DNA of 64,000 bases from Humulus lupulus. Its lineage: Eukaryota > Streptophyta > Magnoliopsida > Rosales > Cannabaceae. The stretch spans positions 135,014,297 to 135,078,296 of the forward strand of contig NC_084793.1 of the NCBI RefSeq assembly GCF_963169125.1, given 5' to 3'. Below are positions 46,617 through 57,402 of this stretch, in pieces. Within the stretch, counting starts at the first letter, position 1, and each line of letters opens with the position of its first letter. The notes under the pieces were generated by a model, which had not been told where the DNA came from, ran no database searches, and saw only the letters and a program-made list of their open reading frames with translations. The position numbers were made by a program, and so were the translations under genes.

Positions 46617-48885
46617 TGTAACGACCCAAATATGCTAACAAGGTTTAGTGCCTTGATTAGCGTGCCAAGATGGCATAATTGGATATATATATGTGTGTTT
46701 AATTGGTTAAATGCGTGACTATGTGGCATGCATGATTTATATGATTATGTGAATATATTATATGCATTTTATGAGTATTAGATATGCATGTGATCCATTT
46801 ACTGCTTATAAGAGCATATTTGTTATTTTGGCCTGTTAAGGGCATAAATGTGATTATATGTGATAAATGGTGTAGACCGCATTATTATGTAGATATATTG
46901 GTAGTAATGGCTCGAGATGATCCTGGTGAGCGGATTAGCGAAATAGTCACAGTGGGGTTTAATACCCAGCTCGGGGGAACCTAGGGGTATTTTGGGAATT
47001 TAGAGAATATTTTGGGATTTATTGAATAATGAATAAGTATTTGGTAATTATTTGGACACGACAGGATTAATTGAAAAATGGTAGGAACACTTGAGGAATT
47101 AGCGGGAATCGGGAAAGTGACTATTTTACCCTTAGAAACTATTAGAGGGCTGAGTAAGTTTAAGGGGTAAATTAGTCATGTTGGAATTAAAGAGATAAAG
47201 TGGGAAGAGTTAGACTTAGGCTGAGTGGTTAGAACATAGTGGAATATATTATAATATCATTAAGCCTTCTCTTCCTTTCCCTCTTACACGTTATTTCTTC
47301 CCCTATCTAAAGCCTAAGGAAACATTGAAGCTAGAAGAAAAAACTCAGGAAGTCAAGCTAGGAATTTAGCTGCGGGAACCTAGGGGATCAAGCTAGGATT
47401 ATTCCAAGTCATTGGTCAGGAATTAAGCTACAAGCAGAGGTAAGATTTCAGGTCCTAATTTGCTGAATCATTGTTGAGTTTAGAGTTTGCATAAATTCTG
47501 GATTTTGGTTGATTTTGGGTGTTTAATATGTGTAAGAATTGGTTTATAGACTGGTTATGATATCTATGTTGTAAGAATGAAATTTCGGGTTCAATCCTGA
47601 GTTTGGTTGGTAGTTTGGGTTGGATTTTAAGGTTTAGGCTCGAGGGAAATGTTGAGAAAACAAGATAATTTATGGGCTTGGGGCCTTGGGTCACGACCCT
47701 GTTCTTCAGGCCCCGCGACTCGCGTGCTTAAAGGAGTTGGATGCCTCTGTTTGCCAGGCGCACCGTGGCCTGGAGGGGTGCAAGTTGCGGCGCGTGCCCT
47801 CCAGCAGGGAGGGCTGGGCCTCTGTCTAAGGGGTGGGCTGCGACCATTATGGGCAAGTCGTGACCCTAAATGAGGAATTAAGGGAAAATAAGGTTTAGGC
47901 TCAGGGATTCAAACTTAAGCGCTCGGGACGAATTCTACTACCCGGTTTAGTAGAATTTGAGGTTCCGGAGGCTAGTAGTTGTTTCCTAAACATTTATTTG
48001 GATTAGAGATTGATAATTATCCATGGTTATTTGTGACTAGGTTTATCGTTAAGGCTCAGGAATGAGGATCGTGCTCATGACCATTTTTTTTATCGCTTGG
48101 GATTCGAGGTAAGAAAACTGCACCCAAGTGGTTGTGAACGGGAGTGAGGTTCCAAATAATTGAATATATGTATTGTGTAATTGTATGGTTATTATGCATT
48201 ATATGAATGTACAACCTAAGGGTGTTGGGGCTGATGATAAGCGTACTGCACGCAGCTCGGCCTAAGCGAGTCGGGGTCAGCTAAATAAACAAAGGGCTCG
48301 GCCTAAGGGCACCGACCCTGAAAATTTGTAATATTTATTGAGATGTATTCTTGAAAAATACATGTTTACCATTATTTACCTTAATGCTTTTACTCTTCTG
48401 AGTTATTGAATTAATTGGATTAAGGTGGATTGGATGCTACTACTGCTATTGTGTTTGTTGTTTATGGTTTTCTTGCTGGGCCTTGGCTCACAGGTGCTAC
48501 ATGGTGCAGGTAAAGGCAAAGGGAAACTGGACCAACCATGAGTTGGAGAGCTCTGGTGGCAGAGTGTAGTGTACATCATCAGCTACTCGATTGCCACGGC
48601 CGAGGGAAAGTTACAGGAATAAAGCTCTAAATTTGTATTTTCCATTAGACTGGCTTTTGTTGTAACAACTTTTGGGAGTTATATTTACAACTTATACCCC
48701 ATTTTTGGGAACCCATGTATCAAACATTTGTTTTAATGAAAATTAACCGTTTATGATCAAAATATTTTAACCCTAACCTGTTAGTTGACTTAAGGATCAC
48801 ATTTACATTGAAACGACTTGATTAGGATGTCTTGCACTATTTAAAAATACACAGTGTAACGGTCTTGGTTATCCAGTGCTTCACA
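46617..48885 (+). mobile_element. Solo LTR inside the E integrase, TSD TACTT
   Basis: 2269 bp, ends TGTAACGACCC and GTGCTTCACA, flanked by perfect TACTT duplications (46612-46616 and 48886-48890). It belongs to the same LTR family as E: the end CACAGTGTAACGGTCTTGG is the reverse complement of the E start. Orientation is opposite to E. Removal restores [10 protein letters not shown] in the E integrase. Confidence 0.93.
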
Positions 48886-48890
48886 TACTT

Positions 48891-49681
48891 ACTCCAAGTC
48901 CCCTCGAAGTCTAGCCCACATGCTCTAAGCATGTCTTTTAATATCTAAATTGTACTCTCAGACTGCCCGTCTGTCTGATGATGAAAGGTTGTACTGAACT
49001 TCAACTGAGTTCCCATAGCCTTCTGCAAACCACCCTAAACTTGGAGGTAAATATGGGATCCAGGTCCGATACTATAGACTTTGGAACCCCATGGAGACAT
49101 ACATTCTCCCTCACATACAACACTGCATATTGATCCATAGTATAGGTTGTCCTCACTAGCAGAAAGTGAGCTGACTTGGTGTACATGTCTACTATCACCC
49201 ACACCGAGTCATGTTGCCCCACCATCCTGGGCAAACCTCCTACAAAATCCATGGTAATATCTTCCCACTTCCACTTGGTAATACCCAAAGGCTGTAAAAA
49301 CCCCGCTGGTCATTGGTGTTCAGCCTTTACCTGCTGGCAGGTTAAACACTTTGCTAAGTACTCAACCACGTCCTTCTTCATCCCAGGCCACCAATACAAA
49401 GTCCGTAGTTCCTAATACATCTTCGTGGTGCCTGGATGGAGTGAGTATGATGTAGTATGGGATTCATTGAGAATCTCTCGTCTAATACCCATATCCATCA
49501 AAACACAGATCTAATCCTTATACCTCAACAAAACCGTCTCTGAAATGGAATAATCCTTAGCCACTCCAGCTAGGACATCCCTCTTAATCTCCTGCAATTG
49601 TGCATCGCCCAACTAACCCTCTCTTATCCTCTCCAAGAAGGTAGTCTATAAAGTAATATTGGCCAACTAGCGCACTACCAA
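48891..49681 (-). pseudogene. Integrase core of E
   Basis: 49288-49001 reads KWEDITMDFVGGLP, WVIVDMYTKSAHFL, KSIVSDLDPIFTSKF, the integrase core with its first two catalytic Asp. Zinc-binding and linker sequence lies upstream to 49681 in broken frames. It joins [10 protein letters not shown] across the solo LTR. Confidence 0.85.
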
Positions 49682-50190
49682 TTAACTTCTCACTCTGGTC
49701 ATTTCCTCTACCAATTCATTCGATATCTTCTTTAAGCTAAACAACTGTCCTGGGCCACTCCAGCTCAAAGCATCTACCACTACATTAGTTTTTCTTGGGT
49801 GATAAAGGATGTCCCGATCATAATACCTCACAAACTCTAGCCAACGTCTCTGTCTCATATTTAGGTTCTTCTGGGTGAAGAAATACTTAAAACTCTTATG
49901 ATCGGTGTATATCTCGCACTTCTCTCCATACAAATAATGTCGCCATAGTTTCCGTGAAAATACCATCGCTGGTAGCTCCAAATCATGGGTAGGGTACTGC
50001 TACTCATATTCCTTCAGCTGCCGCGATGCGTAGGCAATAACCTTCCCACTTTGCATCAACACACATACTAATGGTAGTCTTAATGTGTCGCAGTATACTA
50101 CAAACTTGTCCCCATCTGAAGGAAGACTCAGCACTGGAGCAATAATCAATCGTCGCTTCAATTCCTAGAAATTACACTCACATTTGTTTG
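49682..50190 (-). pseudogene. RNase H of E
   Basis: ELKRRLIIAPVLSLP and DGDKFVVYCD start the domain near 50150. [40 protein letters not shown] and VVDALSW follow down to 49682. Stops replace a few residues (a TAG after ECNF, where CAG is expected, and one near 50005). The reverse transcriptase side is separated by the solo LTR at 50191-52145. Confidence 0.87.
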
Positions 50191-52145
50191 TGTAATGACC
50201 CGACTAACTTAAAGACCTCAGACCATTAAAAAAACTACTAAGCATAACTACTATTTTGGAATACATGCATAAAATAATTGAACTTTATTGTAAAAATCCA
50301 AAATACAGGATCCCATTGTTATTACATAAAATCATAAGGAAAACAAAACCTTTAATTAATTGTTCAAATACTAAACACGGAAAAACATAAAAACATAATT
50401 AAAAATACTTAAACGAAAATGTCATCCTCGATCTTTCCCATTAGTCCATTCATTCACTCCTCTCCCAATACACATGCCAAAGCTGCCATGAATCCATCCC
50501 CCCTTCCAAGCTTATTTTCCTGCACCATCTAAAATAAAAATGAATGAGTCTAATGCCCAGCAAGGAAAATCTACTTAAAACATATCATAAGTCATAAAAC
50601 TAAAAACATAAATTATAAAACGTATGACGTAAAAATGTATATCATAAAAACATAGGACTACAATATTAATGGCCATTAACTCATTACCGTAGTATGTGAT
50701 AGAAACCATCTAGGTCTTCTTGCTACTATTCAAGGTAGGTTTAGACACAATATAGTATATGATAAACCATATAGGTCCTCTTGCTACTATTCGAGGTAGG
50801 TTAAATCATAGCTATAGTCTACGTTAATGATAAAAATCTTGGGATTTGCTTATTTGCTATCTAAGAAACTGCATTTCCCAAGCGACTACAACATAAAACA
50901 TATACATACATACTTACATACACATATAGCACATTAACATAATCGTAACACATAAAATCTAACCTATTTTCCTTATAAAAAATCAGAATATTGGAGACAA
51001 GAGCGAGATTGAAAACTCCTAAAACCAATCAGTAAGATCCATAAGTTTTCTAAAGAAATGAAGATGAAGAGAAGATCTAAACCATCAAGAGAAGAACTTA
51101 CCGAAAACCTTAAGTTTCAAGAAACTCAAATACCTAACCAAAAGCCATTATAACAAGTTAGGATTTGGAAGAAAATGAAAAGAAAAAAAGGAACTATAAT
51201 GAACTAAACCTGAGGTTAAAGAATACCTTAGATAGATTAGAACTTCGTTCTACACCTCAATACCGAAATATCACTCTATCTTACTTCCCAAGTGTTTAGA
51301 AAAACTTAAATTGGAAAGTTTTAACCCAAATACCCTAGTGTTTCTCTCTAGAATGAACTTAGCTTGGAGGCTCTGAAGAATGCTTGAATGATGATGCAAA
51401 TGGTTAAGTGAAAGGTCCTATTTATAGAGTTCAAGGAGTGAAACTAACTCCTTTTGAAATGAATAAAAATTTAATTTTCTACTCAACAGATGCCCACCAC
51501 TCGGTCAAAAACATTCAAGAGCAAGTCCATGTTGTTGAGGGATGTTTCTAGCTCGGATTCCACAGATTTTAAAAACATAAAAGTGGAGTCGATATATCGC
51601 CCCTATAGGCGATATATCGCCTCCCCCTTAGTCCTGAGCCTCCGTGTTTTCGTTCATGCAAAGTTGACTTATTTTCCGTATCAATCATAAGCGATATATC
51701 GGCCTCTATAACTACGATATATCGACATACACTGATATATCAAACACGTTTTTTCACACTTTCAGCGCACTTGAATTTGTTTAAACCACTTTGACTAAGT
51801 AAAATGTATTCCTAACAGCCGAGGGAAGGTTCTAGACTTCCTATGTTTATCCTTTATTAATTTATTCATCCAAAATCCTTAATAAACATACATGTGACAA
51901 GTGTCACGTTCTTAATTATTCTATCTAAACCTTAGGTTATAATAAATATCATTTCTAGGACCAGCTATATTAATCAAACCTTATGTTAAAATTAATATTT
52001 CTAAACTATAGGTTAAACTTATAAAATCCATAACTATCTCTATGTGTTTCTAACTAAATCCAAACTTGAACTAATAATCGCAAAAACTAAAATACTACAG
52101 CACAAGCTACTACTATCTAGCTAACTAAAATTCTGAGACGCTACA
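50191..52145 (-). mobile_element. Solo LTR inside pol of E, TSD GTTTG/GTATG
   Basis: 1955 bp, plus-strand ends TGTAATGACCCG and GACGCTACA. Flanking 5-mers GTTTG and GTATG differ at one base. A minus-strand TATA box (CTATAAATAGG) near 51420 gives the orientation. Removing the LTR and one duplication joins the reverse transcriptase end (LTQKNLTYA) to KCECNF of RNase H. Confidence 0.85.
51590..51742. repeat. Cluster of CGATATATCG palindromes
   Basis: Four perfect copies of the 10-bp palindrome CGATATATCG (51590, 51610, 51692 and 51715) and one variant TGATATATCA (51733) within 153 bp of the LTR. Confidence 0.9.
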
Positions 52146-52150
52146 GTATG

Positions 52151-52885
52151 AACATGCGTACGTCAGATTCTTTTGCGTCAACTCAGTCAATGGTGTGGCA
52201 ATCTTCTAAAACCCTTCCACAAACTGTTTGTAATACCTAGCTAATCCAAGGAATCTCCTAACCTCCGAGGCGTTCCTTGGCCTCGGCCAATCCCTAACAG
52301 CTTCTACCTTGGTCGGATAAACCTTAATCCCATCTCCACTTACAATATGTCCATGGAATGTTACCTCCGGTAGCCAAAACTCACACTTCTTAAATTTAGC
52401 ATACAACTGATGCTCCCTCAACCTCTGCAATACCAATCAAAGATCTTGCTCATGCTCCGCCTTTGAACGAGAGTAAACTAGGATGTCGTCAATGAAGACA
52501 AGCACAAACAGATCTAACAAATCCTTGAACACCCTGTTCATCAGATCCATAAATGCTGCTGGGCAATTGGTCAATCCAAACGACATGGCCAAGAACTCAT
52601 AATGCTCGTACCTCATGGGAAAGCTCATCTTCGGAATATCCTCACCCTTAATCCTCAGCTTGTGATAACCAGATCGAAGATCAATCTTCGAGAATACCAT
52701 CTTGCCCTGCAACTAATTGAACATGTCAATATCCTTGGTAGTGGGTACTTGTTCTTGATAGTCAACTTGTTCAATTCCCTGTAGTCTATGCACATTCTCA
52801 AGGTCCCATCCTTCTTCTTCACAAACAAAACCGGAGCACCCCATGGCAAGAAGCTAGATCTGATAAATCTGAAATCTAGTAGCAC
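52151..52885 (-). pseudogene. Reverse transcriptase of E
   Basis: 52885-52730 gives [20 protein letters not shown] and [21 protein letters not shown] frameshift near 52730 is followed by 52712-52437 ([35 protein letters not shown], catalytic FIDDILVYS). Then 52436-52206 ([38 protein letters not shown]) and a TAG, and the frame runs to the solo LTR. Confidence 0.9.
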
Positions 52886-52891
52886 CTGTAA

Positions 52892-53893
52892 CTATATCTT
52901 CAACTCTTTTAGTTCTGCCGGAGCCATCCTGTATGGTGCCCTTGACACGGGTTCTGTACCCGACGCTAACTCAATGACGAACTGAATCTCCCTATGCGGC
53001 GGTAGTCTTGGTAAGTCCTCAGAAAACACATCCAAGAACTCAAATACCATTCGAGTCTCTCCTGGTCCTGCTGATATGACCCTAGTGGTATCCACCTCAT
53101 TGGCTAGAAAACCTATACAACCTCCTTGTAATAGGTCCCTAGCCCTCAAAGCTGATATCATAGGAATGAGGGGTCCATGCATAGTACCCACACAAAAAAA
53201 GGGGTCCTCACCCTCAGGCTCAAAAGTCATCATCTTTTTCTTACAGTCTATAGTTGCCCCATATCTTACTAACCAATCCATCTCCAAAATAATGTCGAAA
53301 TCATCCATACTCAACTCAATTAGGTCAACTGATAGCTCCCTATTATCTACCACCACTGTCAGTGCTTTAATTTATCTCCTAGAAAATACCAGTTCCCCTA
53401 TAGGAAGTATTGTCCCAAACCCCGCAGTATAATACTCACTAGGCCTACATAATCTATCAATTGCTTTGCTAGAAACAAATGAATGTGTGGCACCAGGGTC
53501 AATCAATACAGTATATGAAGAGCCTGCGCTAGAAAGCTGACCTATCACTACCGAAGGACTAGCCTCAGCCTCTGCCTGTGTTAAGACGAACACTCGAGCT
53601 AGATTCAAGCTGTTTGTCTTCCTTGGTTCCTCTTTCTTCAAAATCGGGCAATCTTTCTTGAGTTGTCCAACCACCCCCCACAAGTAACAGACTTTCGCTT
53701 GACATTCACCTAGATGGCACTTCCTGCATCTAGTACACTCTAGGAAGCTTCTCCATGTCTCTCCACCACCTTGGCAGCCACCATGAACACCCCGACCCCT
53801 CCTATCAGGACCATCACTAGTGGAGGTGTCAGGGGTCTTCTTCTTTTGATCACTAGGGCCTCCACCCCTACCATATCCTAAAAGTGGAGGCAC
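52892..53893 (-). pseudogene. Zinc-knuckle and protease of E
   Basis: 53893-53372: Gly-rich basic tail, a zinc-knuckle region (CTRCRKCHLGEC, CYLWGVVGQLKKDC) and the protease active site VLIDPGATHSFVS (the usual family motif is D-S-G-A-T-H-S-F). 53356-52892 continues with IELSMDDFDIILEMDWL, then VFEFLDVFSEDLPRLPPHRE leading into the reverse transcriptase. One stop separates the two parts. Confidence 0.88.
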
Positions 53894-54711
53894 TGCCCTC
53901 TGAACATCCCGTTGCCTGTGTTATCCCTCCATATTTCGTTCTCAGCCTCCTTAGCAGTGAGGGCCTTATCAACCACCTGGGCATAAGTTGTCTCCCCAAG
54001 TATTGATGTCATCCTCAAATTTCAGGCTATCATAGCATTAAGCCTTCAAACAAACCTATCCTACCTAGCAACATTTGTAGGCACTAGATCAGGTGCAAAT
54101 CTCGCTTGTCTATCAAACTTCAGGGCATACTCTATAACTTTCATGCTGCCCTATACCAGCCCAATGAACCCATTCACCTTTGTCACTCTGACGGCAATAC
54201 TGTAATATTTTTGGTTGAACAAATCTCTGAACTCATCCCAAGTTAGGGTATAAGCATCTCGGGTCTGAGATGCCACCTCCCACCAAATTTGGGCATCATC
54301 TCGAAGCATATAGGTGGCACAGGCCACCCCATCATTACCCTCCACCCTCATGAAGTCCAGGATGGAGGTAATCAATCTCATCCACTGTTAAGCTTTAAGT
54401 GGATCTGGTCCTCCCTTAAAAGTTGGAGGATGCTGCTTCCTAAATATTTCATAATGTGGCTCCCACCTGTTCCCAATCTCAGGCGGCTGTACAACTGGTG
54501 CAACAACAAGTGGCAAGTCACCTGCAGCACTCCTTGGTGGAGCCTGCTGCCTCAGAAGGCGAATCTCTTCCTCTTGACTCAGAAGTCTAGCTTGCATGTT
54601 AGCAAGCAACCGCTGCCAGTTCTCAAGGACTAAAGGAGGGTTCTAGCCTTGCTAATCATCTCTAGCCTCGACTCCGATGTCGGTTAGTCAAATTGATCGC
54701 CTTGGAGGCAT
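53894..54711 (-). pseudogene. gag of element E
   Basis: ATG at 54711 opens MPPRRSI, then TGA and two TAG codons within 20 residues, where CGA and CAG would be expected. The frame goes on as LANMQARLLSQEEEIRLL, KQHPPTFKGGPDPLKA and the capsid block (MLRDDAQIWWE, WDEFRDLFNQKYYS). Frames break again towards 53900. Confidence 0.85.
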
Positions 54712-55081
54712 AACTCTCCATGTTTATCTGCAATCAACGACTCGGCTGGTCAGGTAATGATAACAGGTTTAAAATCACCCCACGGTCTAATGCCGAAACT
54801 CATGCAACAGTAAAAAATTATAATGCGAACAAGCATTTTAACAGTCATTCACAGACAGTAGAAATGGTAATAAGCACGCCCTATCATATCCATATAGCAT
54901 TCAAGGGCCAGGCCTTATCAGTATATCCCATGCTCCCTAATAGGCATCCAGATAAAACATTTATATTTCATTTAATCAATCAAACACGTAATCACATATA
55001 TGGTTACCACACCCTAAGTCGAACTTGTCTTTAGCGGCAAGTGTACATGCCTAACCAGTCATCAGGAACCCTTGAACCTAG

Positions 55082-55099
55082 ACCACTCAGATACTAAGT
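55082..55099 (-). promoter_or_regulatory. Degenerate primer-binding site of E
   Basis: ACTTAGTATCTGAGTGGTC follows the LTR end on the minus strand. It resembles the TGGTATCAGAGC site complementary to initiator tRNA-Met, with several changes. Confidence 0.45.
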
Positions 55100-57402
55100 T
55101 GTAATGCCTTGGATAGCCAAGACTATTACACTGTGTATTTTAAATAGCACAAGACTTGCTAATCAAGTTGTTTGGACATAAACGTGTTTCGAAATTCAAC
55201 TGACAGGTTAGGGTTAAAAGATTTTGATCATAAAAAGGTTGACTTTCATTCAAATAATAGTGTAATACACGGGATCCCAAAAAATAATGTTTTCAAGGCG
55301 GTTACAACCCTCAAAAGTAAATAGAATTGCATCCAGCCTAATTGGAAAAATACAATTTTGGCTTTAGTCCCTGTTAATCCCTCTGTCGTGGCGGTTGAGC
55401 AGTCGCCGATGTATACACCACCCCAAAGCTCTCCAACTCATGGTTGGTCTAGCTTTCCCTTGCCTTTACCTGCACCACGTAGCACCCGTGAGTCAAGGCT
55501 CAGCAATAAAACTAAACTTAACTAGGATAGATAACAACAATGTATGCATAGAAAAATTAGATCAACCAGTTCAATCAACAACAAAATACATGCAATAAGC
55601 TAGGGAACACTACACAATTTAATCCAAACATATAATTTAATTGTATTATAGCTAGTTAGGTGTCGATGCCCTTAGCGTAAGCCCTCTAGTTATATAGTTG
55701 ATCACAACTTGCTTAGGCCGAGCTGCGTTCTGCACGGTTAACATCATCCCTGGCTCCCTTAAGTCGAACTTTCACATCAAATATAACAAATAAACAGATT
55801 GTTAAACACGCAATCGAAAGAAGCACAAGCAAACAAGCCTATCCAGATACCTTCAATCACAAATACATTTCTAATTTCACACACATTCATTTACAAGGGA
55901 TCTCAGCCCCATTCACAACTCGGGTGCAGTTTTCTTACCTCGAGTCCAGAGCGGAAGATGTAGAGCGGTCCTGAGAACGATCCTCAATCCCGAGCCTTAA
56001 CGGTAACCCTAGTCACAAGACACAATGGATAATAATTAAATGCTTTACAAATAACGTACCAGCCTTCAGGACCGCAAATTCTACCAAACCGGGTAGTAGA
56101 ACCCTTCCCGAACACATTGGTTTAGATTGTCGAGCCCAACAACCAAATTTGGCTAAGGATTCCTAGGTGGGCCGCGACCTGGCCCCAAGGGTCGCAACGC
56201 ACCTACAAATCAAAGGTGCTAGCCCCAAATTGCCATGGATAGGCGGACTGCGAATTGCCCTTTAGAGCCGCGGTGCGCCGACAAAATAGCAAACCACCTA
56301 CGGCTTCTGGGGTCACACAGGCTACGTCTCCCAAGAACTGGGTCGTGGCGTGCCCCCGTGAACCCATAAATCTTGGGGCTTTTCCTGCTTTTTCTCCTAA
56401 CCTAATTCATCAAAGTCTAACCTAGCATGCATCAGAACTAGAAATTGAGCCTCTATGCCTCAATAGTCTACTCAGAGCAACACAACCACCTAAAATTCTA
56501 ACAAAAAATCCTTCTATGAACTCAGAATTCAGCTAAACCCCTTTGAAACTTAATAGCTTAAGAACACTTATACTAACAACAAAATTCCACCATAAATTCA
56601 CAGCTTAAACCTTACCTTGATGATGACTCTACCCCTAAGCTACACCTCAACCAGTTCTAGCTTTGATTCTCCAATCCCCACGCTTCAATTTGTAAGCCTT
56701 CACTTCCAAAACTCCACAATCCACAAGGTACAAGAGAGGGAGAAAGAGAACGTGAGAGAGAGTGTGAGAGAGATCTGAGAAATGCTTTAATCTATTTTGG
56801 TTTTTTTTCCTGAAGCCTTCCTAACTATATCCCTTACCAAAAAGACCAAAATGCTCCTAGTGATAACTCACCCCTTTATTGCCCATAAGGGCAAAACAGT
56901 CATTTGTCTTGTTTCCCGCTAACTCCTCGAGTAGTCCTATAAATTCCCAATTAGTCCTGATGTACACAACTAACCACCAAATAATTATCCATTACTCAGT
57001 AAATCCCAAATATACATTAAATTTCCCAATATAATCTTAGGCTCACCTCGAGCCAGGTATTAGACCTCGTTGTGGCTATTCTGCTAATCCGCTCACTAGG
57101 ATCGCCTCAAGCCGAATACTGAAAATATATCCACATAATAATGTGGTCTCAATAATTTAACACATATAATCACATTTCTGCCCTCAATGGACCAAAATTA
57201 CAAATGCGCCTTTATAAACAAGAACGGGGCCACATGCATATTTAATACTCATAAACATGCATATATATTCGAGTTATCACATAAATTATGCATGTCACGT
57301 AGTCACACATTTAATCAATTAATCACACACACATATCCAGTTAGCCCCTCCAAACACGCTAATCCCGGCACTAAGCTTTATTAGCATTTTTGGGACGTGA
57401 CA
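55100..57402 (-). repeat. 5' LTR of element E
   Basis: 2303 bp, plus-strand ends TGTAATGCCTTGG and GGGACGTGACA, matching 43621-45920 along its length. Confidence 0.9.

Larger units (their letters stand above)
43621..57402 (-). mobile_element. Element E: full-length Ty3/gypsy chromovirus
   Basis: 13.8 kb, minus strand, with two LTRs of 2300 and 2303 bp, gag, protease, reverse transcriptase, RNase H, integrase and a C-terminal chromodomain-like region. The flanking 5-mers are ACTAT and ACAAG, only three of five matching, but a single ACAAG rejoins the MULE frame (GNEKY-KGGRVSYFD). Two solo LTRs are nested in pol. The protease motif and the C-terminus suggest the Tekay/Del branch (inference). 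Confidence 0.9.
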
